Below the pieces are notes generated by a model. That model saw nothing but the letters and a program-made list of their open reading frames with translations, did no database searches and was not told where the DNA came from. Position numbers and translations under genes: made by a program. Source: JAQVUB01 sp033809415 (GTDB lineage: Bacteria > Verrucomicrobiota > Lentisphaeria > Oligosphaerales > Oligosphaeraceae). Taken from it: a stretch of DNA of 29,812 nt. Each line of letters opens with the position of its first letter. Positions within the stretch are counted from its first letter, which is position 1. Of the stretch, positions 16,155 to 22,077 are shown piece by piece. Location of the stretch: the NCBI GenBank assembly GCA_033809415.1, contig JAPXLT010000020.1, forward strand, positions 1-29,812. Direction: 5' to 3'.

Positions 16155-16906
16155 TACAGGCTCTTGATAAGGGGTTTGTATTTTTTGAGATAAGCAGCAT
16201 TCTTCTCATCGCCGCCGGGTGCATTGGCGCTGTTCCATACCGGCGGAACAATGCCTCGCTCGATACAGATGCGGCAGCATTCGATCTCGAGCAGATGCGC
16301 AATGGCGAAATCGACCAGATTCGAAACTGGCCCGATGGGCGTGGTCATGCCAGGCACCTCGACAATTGCATCACCTACCGGATTGTAGTCATCAATGCAG
16401 ACATCTGCATAATCAAACAGATTTTTGCCGGAGGGATGGCGGATGAAGTGGTCGGGGGGCATTTCATTTTGCCAGTACGAGCTGGCAACCGCAATGATTT
16501 TTGCTCCGCGCAGTTTTGCCTCATCAGCCGCATCGATCGTCGCCGGATTGATGCCGATGTTATGGAAGATAATCAGAAGGTCATCCTTCTGAAGATCATA
16601 GTACTTGACAATCGAGCGCCCGAAATTGACGGTACGTTCCAGCTCGAGATATTTGAGCGCCTGGTTGAATACCGAGAGGGCCGTCTCCATCAGGGGATTG
16701 ATATTCGCCAGCCCGCCGGCCCGGAAAAACATTTCGCCCATTGCCAGGGTCGTATGCCCGCCGCCGGCATAGACATGGATCAGCTTGTCGTCGGCAATGG
16801 CGTCCGCCATCATGGCTGCGGCCCGGGAGATGTTCTCGCCCTGCTTCTCCATCACTTCGCGAATATTCGCAAAGGCCTTTTCCACATAGCCAAAATCGTT
16901 CAACAT
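16154..16906 (-). CDS. SIS-domain sugar-phosphate-binding protein (UPF0309-like)
   Basis: A 250-residue SIS (sugar isomerase) domain protein. The HVYAGGGHTTLAMGEMFFRAGG segment (about residues 45-66) matches the UPF0309-type pattern in which a Ser/His-containing loop precedes E-M-F-x-R-A-G-G. The middle LLIIFHNIGINPATIDAA and AKIIAVAS strands are typical of the fold. Such proteins bind phosphorylated (amino)sugars, as isomerases, etherases or regulators. I chose the ATG at 16906, with AGGGA seven bases upstream, over an earlier in-frame start. It begins two bases after the stop of the TIM-barrel-like gene and overlaps the next gene by one base, so it sits inside the operon. Reaction not determined. 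Confidence 0.82.
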   Translation of the reverse strand: MLNDFGYVEKAFANIREVMEKQGENISRAAAMMADAIADDKLIHVYAGGGHTTLAMGEMFFRAGGLANINPLMETALSVFNQALKYLELERTVNFGRSIVKYYDLQKDDLLIIFHNIGINPATIDAADEAKLRGAKIIAVASSYWQNEMPPDHFIRHPSGKNLFDYADVCIDDYNPVGDAIVEVPGMTTPIGPVSNLVDFAIAHLLEIECCRICIERGIVPPVWNSANAPGGDEKNAAYLKKYKPLIKSL

Positions 16907-16908
16907 GA

Positions 16909-17946
16909 TTATTTCCCTTTCTTGATGACGCGCTTGTAATTCTTGCCGATACGATCCCATAATTTCAGGGCATCCGGCGCGGCCAGCACAGTACCATGCC
17001 CGCCACGATATGTCCAGGCCGCAATGCGGTCCACGCCCAGCTTTTCATAAAGATCGACCACTTGGTCAATCTGACTGAAATCCTTCGGCTGCTTGTAATA
17101 GCCCATGATCCAGCGTTCGGATTTTTTGCCGTACTTTTTTGCCATTTCGACTGTGCGCCGGGTGATGTGCTCGAAGAAACTATCCGGCAAGTCCCAGGAG
17201 ATGATGGTCGTCGAGAAGACATCAAAATATGGGCTTGCGGCCACCATGTCCCAATTGTCATAACCGCGATGTTCAGTGACATAATAGCTGTTCAAAGTGG
17301 CATGCACACAGCAAGTGATTTCAGATTTGGAATTGACCTCCTTGATCTTCCGGGAGGTGTCTTCGAGAATGAACAACGCTTCCCGCCAGCGGAATTGCTT
17401 GACATCGTCATTCATGATTCTCGGCATTTCATAGCCGTAGTAATCCTGGAACTTCTTCATGCACACCGGGCAGCGGCAGGTCCATTCGTCTGAAGTGCCG
17501 CCGGTGATGGATGCATAGGATTTCGGGAAGGCGTAATGCGGTTCATCCCAGAAGAATCCATCGGCCTTGGTTTCCCTGGCCAGCTTGAGGCAGATGCGCT
17601 GGAAATAATCCCGGAAAGACTGCGTGTTGAAACAGGCGTAGGGCAATTTTTCGCCGGTCAGTGCGGAAACCTGCCGGTTTTCAATATTGTTCTGCAGAAA
17701 CAAGCTGACCTGCTCCCCGCCGAAGAATTTACCAATGCCCCAGGTGTCCAGCAGCACCCGCAGACCAAGCTCATGCGCTTTGTCAACAATTTTTGGAATG
17801 TTCGGAAACCAGAAGTCCATATCGAATTCGGTGATCGCCAGAATGACGGTCGTGCAGCCATGCTCAAGCATTTCGTGGAAATCCGCTTCGGCATGTTCGA
17901 CGTAGTTGAGGCCGTAGTAACTGATTGAAGTTTGTGTAATCGCCAT
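16909..17946 (-). CDS. TIM-barrel-like protein of unknown function, possible glycoside hydrolase
   Basis: A 345-residue protein that I cannot place in a named family. It begins with a barrel-like strand pattern (SISYYGLNYV, CTTVILAITEFD, LGLRVLLDTWG). Residues 129-137 read DGFFWDEPH, with D134 and E135 as possible catalytic residues at the end of a barrel strand. The cysteine cluster C157-R-C159-P-V-C162 follows, as in other hydrolases of this window. Further strands are SEITCCVHA, FDVFSTTII and RWIMGYYKQ. It has no signal peptide. The start at 17946 is set by AAGGA seven bases upstream. It is the first gene of the five-gene operon. Context (SIS, Gfo/Idh, GH20) suggests action on an amino-sugar-containing compound. 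Confidence 0.7.
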   Translation of the reverse strand: MAITQTSISYYGLNYVEHAEADFHEMLEHGCTTVILAITEFDMDFWFPNIPKIVDKAHELGLRVLLDTWGIGKFFGGEQVSLFLQNNIENRQVSALTGEKLPYACFNTQSFRDYFQRICLKLARETKADGFFWDEPHYAFPKSYASITGGTSDEWTCRCPVCMKKFQDYYGYEMPRIMNDDVKQFRWREALFILEDTSRKIKEVNSKSEITCCVHATLNSYYVTEHRGYDNWDMVAASPYFDVFSTTIISWDLPDSFFEHITRRTVEMAKKYGKKSERWIMGYYKQPKDFSQIDQVVDLYEKLGVDRIAAWTYRGGHGTVLAAPDALKLWDRIGKNYKRVIKKGK

Positions 17947-17947
17947 G

Positions 17948-18160
17948 TTACCTTCCTTTTTTAATGCATCAGTAAGCTGGGTGACAGTTTTTTTACAACG
18001 AAAGACACTAATGGACACGAAAAAATTTCATGGCAAGCACGACACATTCGTGCAGAAAAAGCCACTTCCATGAAATTTTTTCGTGTCCTTTCGGGCATTT
18101 CGTTGTTCAAAAAGAATTCCTCGTTTATCCTGGTTCACTAACGCCTTACCTTCCTTTTTT
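17948..18160 (-). mobile_element. Type 2 repeat element (copy G) flanked by 15-bp direct repeats
   Basis: TTACCTTCCTTTTTT occurs exactly at 17948-17962 and 18146-18160. On the minus strand this is AAAAAAGGAAGGTAA, the ribosome binding site of the gene starting at 17946, so the site is duplicated. Between the copies lies a 183-base element with a perfect 21-bp inverted repeat (18013-18033 and 18068-18088; imperfect arms reach about 17994 and 18107) and a nested small hairpin GCACGA-CACAT-TCGTGC (18037-18053). It encodes no protein. The direct repeats look like a target-site duplication. GTAAGGCG at its outer edge also occurs at repeat copy D (29381), so the exact boundary is uncertain by about four bases. 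Confidence 0.65.
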
Positions 18161-18171
18161 GTTTGGTGAGT

Positions 18172-19269
18172 TCAAGGGGATTGAACGTCGGTTTCAGAAT
18201 CCAGCCCGAAAACATTTCCTGCCGGAATGAATTTACGGTTGACGCCCAGACGGGGATTCATTATTCGCTCATGCAAGCGCATCGCCGCCAAGCAGCCGAC
18301 ATACTCCATGTTAAATGAAATGACTTCCGGAATATTGCCGGAAAGCTCCTCGAGTTCTTCAGGCTTGCCGCCGATAACGACAGTCGGCAACTTGGACAAT
18401 TCCGGTTGTTTCAGCAAAAAACGGTACGGGATATCTGCACAGTAGACAATAGCGTCGCTGCTTTTTTCCTCCAATATGGATAAAAGCTCTCTGACCGTGC
18501 TACCGCCGGTTGCCAAATCGTCATAATGAACGGCGTGGCAGTCAGCTGAAATCCCTTCTTGCTCCTCGAGTGCATCAAAAAAACCGCGCTGACGCAGCAG
18601 CAGGTTGGGCTGAGTGAACTTTTCATCACCAAAACGCAATTGCAGGAACAAAGGCTTGTGCGCCCCCTTGGCAAGGCATTTTTCAGCAGCCAGCATGCCG
18701 GCTTCATAATAGTCAACGCAGACGGCATCCACCATCAGGCGATGCGGAATCGAATCCACAACAACAGTGGGAATCCCGGACTCGATGAACAAGGGCAGAT
18801 GCTCCTCGAGACGGGAACCGCCGGCAATGATTCCGTCAATATCCGCAAGCGCCGCAGCGGCTTGCCGCATGAAATTCTCCCCGGACTGCACACGCAATAC
18901 GTAATCGTGCTCATTGGCAAAACGCTCGACCCCATGATATAGCCGCGAGGAAGTACCCGTGCGCGAAACCATGTGCCCGCGTACACTCGAAAAATATATG
19001 AACAAAATCTGCTTCGCCGACCTGGAGCATACAACGGCCTCTTCCCGATTCGGCATCCTCTCGATCAGGGTGCCACGGCGACCATCACGACGCAAAACCC
19101 CTTCCTGCTCGAGTTCGTCAACCGCAGCACGCACCGTAATACGGCTTACCTGCATCGACTCGCATAATTCACGCTCCGGAGGAATACGGCCAGATACCAG
19201 ATACTGACCAGACAGTATCCGGTACAAAATCTCATGGCGTACCTGATCCTTCTTTAAAGTATATTGCAT
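18172..19269 (-). CDS. GntR-type winged-helix / LacI-type sugar-binding regulator
   Basis: A 365-residue regulator. Residues about 8-75 form a GntR winged helix (ILSGQYLVSGRIPPERELCE, SRITVRAAVDELEQEGVLRR, then GTLIE). From about residue 85 a periplasmic-binding type I (LacI/PurR-like) effector domain follows, with DIDGIIAGGSR, GIPTVVVDS, VCVDYYEAGMLAAEKCLAKG and DAIVYCADI as typical segments. This hybrid plan (AraR-like) senses sugars. The ATG at 19269 has GAGG seven bases upstream; a longer in-frame start would place the promoter inside the gene. It precedes the five-gene operon in the same direction, separated by repeat copy G, and probably controls it. A good promoter lies at 19301-19329. 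Confidence 0.9.
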   Translation of the reverse strand: MQYTLKKDQVRHEILYRILSGQYLVSGRIPPERELCESMQVSRITVRAAVDELEQEGVLRRDGRRGTLIERMPNREEAVVCSRSAKQILFIYFSSVRGHMVSRTGTSSRLYHGVERFANEHDYVLRVQSGENFMRQAAAALADIDGIIAGGSRLEEHLPLFIESGIPTVVVDSIPHRLMVDAVCVDYYEAGMLAAEKCLAKGAHKPLFLQLRFGDEKFTQPNLLLRQRGFFDALEEQEGISADCHAVHYDDLATGGSTVRELLSILEEKSSDAIVYCADIPYRFLLKQPELSKLPTVVIGGKPEELEELSGNIPEVISFNMEYVGCLAAMRLHERIMNPRLGVNRKFIPAGNVFGLDSETDVQSP

Positions 19270-19300
19270 TGAAAGTCCTCGTTTGGTATTGAATATGATT

Positions 19301-19329
19301 ATTATATATCCAAAATATGACAAAGTCAA
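19301..19329 (-). promoter_or_regulatory. Promoter of the GntR/LacI-hybrid regulator gene
   Basis: On the minus strand TTGACT (19329-19324), a 17-base spacer and TATAAT (19306-19301). The -10 is perfect, the -35 matches five of six, and the spacing is ideal. It lies about 32 bases before the ATG at 19269. Confidence 0.72.
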
Positions 19330-19445
19330 GCCGTGTGTGAAAAAATTTACTGGCGTCTTCAAGGAATTCAACAATTTGATTTCAGACCATTCTGATTGAT
19401 CCATCCGATCATCGTCCGTGTTTAATTCATGGATTCAAGCATTGA

Positions 19446-19475
19446 TTATTCTTTTGAAATAAAATAAAAGAATAA
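19446..19475. promoter_or_regulatory. Candidate operator: 10-bp inverted repeat
   Basis: TTATTCTTTT (19446-19455) and AAAAGAATAA (19466-19475) are perfect inverted copies with a 10-base spacer, centre to centre about two helical turns. It lies 22 bases upstream of the -35 of the plus-strand promoter. Winged-helix GntR dimers bind such palindromes, so autoregulation of the 19603 gene is a reasonable inference. Confidence 0.5.
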
Positions 19476-19497
19476 CTTTGATGCTTAAATGTCTATT

Positions 19498-19525
19498 TTG
19501 AAATAAAAACAAAGGGTATTATAAT
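19498..19525 (+). promoter_or_regulatory. Promoter of the second GntR regulator gene
   Basis: TTGAAA (19498-19503), a 16-base spacer and TATAAT (19520-19525). The -10 is perfect and lies within TATTATAAT. It stands about 78 bases before the ATG at 19603. Confidence 0.6.
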
Positions 19526-19602
19526 TGAAATAGTCTTTTTTTAGGTCTATAGTTATTCCAGAACATTGGATTCTGCCATTCCTTTTATGGAGTTTGCTTA
19601 AC

Positions 19603-20751
19603 ATGATTAACATTCCGGACAAAGCCATCTCACAGGAAAAAGGCGGACGGCATCGCTATGCCCGTGATGTTATTGCGCGTGAGCTGGAAGACTACATTAC
19701 CACGAACCATCTGGCTCGCGGATTCAAGCTGCCGTCCGATCCGGAGCTTGCCAAGCGCTACGGCGTGTCGCTGAAGACGGCCAATCGAGCAATGGCGGTT
19801 CTAACCAAAAAGGGGCTGGTCAGCCGACAGCGTGGGAGCGGAACTTTTGTCAATTCAAACAGGGTATCGAAGCAACAATGCTGCATCGGGTTGTTCCTTT
19901 GGCATCGCCCCGAGGAAGATGTGAGGGCGACGGAACTGCATTATGCGGCTTACGGATATTTCATCGATATTCTGAGGAAGCAGTTTGCCGAGCATGACTA
20001 CGCCTACGATATCTTCTATGACAACCCAAACCGCTCGAACATGAAGTTGCTCCGGTTTTCCTTGTGCAAATATGACGCCATCGTCTTCGCGGCGGGGATG
20101 CTGGATCCAGCCGCTGAATTTCTGGAAACATGCCCGGTGCCGATGATTCTGATTCAGGACGACGTTGTGCATCCGGGACCTTGGCACCAAGTGGTCTTCG
20201 ACTACCAGCCGGGTTTCGTGGCGGCTCTGAAGCACTTGTTGAACCAAGGGCACAAGAAATTTTTCATCATGACCAATAACGATCCTGGAAACAGCAGGCG
20301 CATGCACCGCGAGGATGCGGTTCTGGCCGCCGCCGCACGCTTGCGCATCCCCGCCCAGGACCTGATTGTGCACAGGGGCAGCAACCCGATCATCAATTCG
20401 CCTATCCTTTGCGGGCGGGACTCTGCAGAATACTATTGTCGGAACGGACTGTTGAAACGCCCGGTCATCAGCACCAGCGATTTTATCACCTATGGGTTCC
20501 TAAGCTACATGAACGAGCAGAAGCTGAAACCCGGGGTGGACTTCAAGCTGATCAGCTATGACAACCTCGAAAAAGGCTTGCAAAACCCAACCCTGAAGCA
20601 TGGAATCACTGCCATCACCCATCCCCAGGAGCAAGCCGCCGCTGCCGTCATCGATTTACTTGAAAGCCTGTTCAGAACCAAGGCAAACACAGACTTCTAC
20701 CGCACATACTTTGTTCCGGCAAAGGAACTGGTATTGAGAAATTCAGGATGA
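19603..20751 (+). CDS. GntR-type winged-helix regulator with sugar-binding-like effector domain
   Basis: A 382-residue regulator. Residues about 15-82 form the GntR winged helix (RGFKLPSDPELAKRYGVS, LKTANRAMAVLTKKGLVSRQ, GSGTFVNS). The remainder has a LacI-like periplasmic-binding type I pattern: YDAIVFAAGML, VPMILIQDDVV, HQVVFDYQPGFVAALKHLL, KKFFIMTNND and a C-terminal DFKLISYDN segment. I start it at the ATG at 19603 with GGAG about ten bases upstream, not at the TTG three codons earlier. It is divergent from the other regulator and upstream of a prepilin-like gene and a secreted DUF4838 protein, which it probably controls. The effector is presumably a sugar. Confidence 0.87.
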   Translation: MINIPDKAISQEKGGRHRYARDVIARELEDYITTNHLARGFKLPSDPELAKRYGVSLKTANRAMAVLTKKGLVSRQRGSGTFVNSNRVSKQQCCIGLFLWHRPEEDVRATELHYAAYGYFIDILRKQFAEHDYAYDIFYDNPNRSNMKLLRFSLCKYDAIVFAAGMLDPAAEFLETCPVPMILIQDDVVHPGPWHQVVFDYQPGFVAALKHLLNQGHKKFFIMTNNDPGNSRRMHREDAVLAAAARLRIPAQDLIVHRGSNPIINSPILCGRDSAEYYCRNGLLKRPVISTSDFITYGFLSYMNEQKLKPGVDFKLISYDNLEKGLQNPTLKHGITAITHPQEQAAAAVIDLLESLFRTKANTDFYRTYFVPAKELVLRNSG

Positions 20752-21078
20752 CAGCGTGAAAAAAACCGGAGAAATCCCGCATTTCCAAAAAATGTTTTAC
20801 AAATAGGGCGTTTTCATTCTCCCAATCACATCGGAAAATGTCTTGCTTTTTAATGGACAGGGACACGATGGACGCAATGGACGTCATGGACACAAATGGA
20901 CACGTCTTTATGGACAGAATGGACACACGTACAGCAGGTGACGTCTTTGAACCAGTCCATTCGTCCATCAAACGGAAAATCCATCGTGTCCATTCCGTCC
21001 ATGATGTCCATTCTTGTCCATGTCCATAAAAATGTAAATAGTTGTTAACGCAACCATTAAGATCAGGAGGTTAGAAAC
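20752..21078. other. Gap holding a TGGACA-rich repeat upstream of the prepilin gene
   Basis: 327 bases. The middle is the TGGACA/TGTCCA block (20852-21030). The final 45 bases hold AGGAGG about nine bases before the prepilin ATG. No clear promoter hexamer pair was found, so the prepilin may be read from an upstream promoter or an unrecognised one. Confidence 0.5.
20852..21030. repeat. TGGACA-rich imperfect tandem and inverted repeat
   Basis: From 20852 to about 20926 the plus strand carries at least eight TGGAC units at irregular 7-14 base steps (ATGGACGCA, ATGGACGTC, ATGGACACA and so on). From about 20955 to 21028 the same units occur inverted (TGTCCATTC, CGTCCATGA, TGTCCATTC). Together they form a roughly 180-base imperfect palindrome. 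Reading frames through it give meaningless MDxMD or VHSVH peptides. It lies between the regulator gene and the prepilin gene. Confidence 0.85.
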
Positions 21079-21825
21079 ATGAAAAAAAAATGCAGTATCA
21101 GGTTTTTCTTCACCCTTATTGAACTACTGGTCGTAATCGCGATCATCGCCATTTTGGCCTCGATGCTTTTGCCGGCCCTAAGCAAAGCCAGGGCGAAGGC
21201 CCAGGCTATCACCTGTTCAGGAACTATGAAGCAGTTTGGCTATGCAACTATGCTGTGCATGGATGATTATAATGACTTTCTGCCAAGCTATGAAGACATC
21301 CAGTGGATAGGAAAGATTTTTCCGTATATCATTTCCAATCGTAACTGGTGGGATTACAAGCGGGAATTTACCAAATATGTCTGCTGTCCTTCCGTGGTTC
21401 GCATTCCTGAGTTGAACAGCCTTAAAAGCAGGGTGGTTTTAACCTATGCTGCGACCATTGCCTATGCTAATGAAATAAATTACAACAATGCCAATAAACC
21501 TAAGACCGGAGGGTGGGGTAAATTTTATACAAGTGGCGGCGACATGGCTGCGCGTGTCAGAAGCCAGCAAATGGTGCATAACATGCACAATTCAGTGCTT
21601 GTGATAGATGCTCCACTGTGTGCGTCGACTACCAATACTGTAGTGTCTCGTCCGTGGTCCTACTTTGCTCCCGACTATACCAATGATGTATTGTATGCAT
21701 ATCCACAATGGCGAGCGGCTTTCCGACACAACAATCAAAGTAATTTTCTTTTCCTTGATTGCAGTGTTCAAAGTTACATCAACGGAAAGAAATTCGGTAT
21801 CGGAAAAGACGCATGGACATTATGA
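21079..21825 (+). CDS. Prepilin-like protein (type II/IV pseudopilin N-terminus, H-X9-DG-type C-terminus)
   Basis: A 248-residue protein with a short basic leader (MKKKCSIRFF) followed by the type IV prepilin methylation motif FTLIELLVVIAIIAILASML; the glutamate is at +5 of the predicted mature protein. The residue before the cleavage site is Phe, not the usual Gly. The C-terminal part has RHNNQSNFLFLD, an H-X9-D pattern like the H-X9-DG domain of PVC-group prepilins, but the following residue is Cys instead of Gly. It would be inserted in the inner membrane and, if processed, assembled into a pilus-like or secretion fibre. AGGAGG precedes the ATG. It lies upstream of the secreted DUF4838 gene. 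Confidence 0.88.
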   Translation: MKKKCSIRFFFTLIELLVVIAIIAILASMLLPALSKARAKAQAITCSGTMKQFGYATMLCMDDYNDFLPSYEDIQWIGKIFPYIISNRNWWDYKREFTKYVCCPSVVRIPELNSLKSRVVLTYAATIAYANEINYNNANKPKTGGWGKFYTSGGDMAARVRSQQMVHNMHNSVLVIDAPLCASTTNTVVSRPWSYFAPDYTNDVLYAYPQWRAAFRHNNQSNFLFLDCSVQSYINGKKFGIGKDAWTL

Positions 21826-22077
21826 TCTCCTTTGCGCTTCAGCCCCCGATTATGGTGCGGTTGCAAGTCTGATATGATGCGGGTTGCAGCAATAGCTGAT
21901 CATTTGATTAACAAAGGTTTTCCAGTCGTAGTGGCCGGTTGCACGTGGGATTTTTCGATACCGATGTTGAAGTGCAATTATTTTGGCTATGATTTTACTT
22001 TCGGCGGTATATGCCGTGTACGCTATTTCTGGAAAATGGATGTGTCTTACAAAGAAACTTGTTACAGGAGAAGAATT
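21826..22077 (+). other. Open leader region between prepilin gene and DUF4838 gene
   Basis: These 252 bases contain no stop codon in the frame of the following gene from 21832 on, giving an in-frame 82-codon extension. The translated extension has no signal peptide or known motif, and a convincing signal peptide and ribosome site begin at 22078, so I treat it as leader. A candidate internal ATG ATG pair at 21874 has no ribosome site. Confidence 0.5.

Larger units (their letters stand above)
19270..19602. other. Divergent regulator-regulator intergenic region
   Basis: This 333-base AT-rich gap separates two GntR-type regulator genes transcribed away from each other. It contains a promoter for each gene and a perfect 10-bp inverted repeat at 19446-19475, listed separately. 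No repeat element of the interspersed families is present. The minus promoter and the inverted repeat are over 110 bases apart, so they may serve different regulators. Confidence 0.6.

Noticed and set aside
16909..18018. Longer start (18018) for the first operon gene
   Set aside because: The extra 24 codons run through repeat element G and the duplicated ribosome site; the ATG at 17946 has a proper AAGGA.
20838..21029. Reading frame of 63 codons giving MDxMD / VHSVH peptides
   Set aside because: It is only the translation of the TGGACA repeat; no ribosome site and no protein-like composition.
21832..22077. N-terminal extension of the DUF4838 protein
   Set aside because: The start at 22078 has a strong ribosome site and an immediate signal peptide; the extension would bury that signal.
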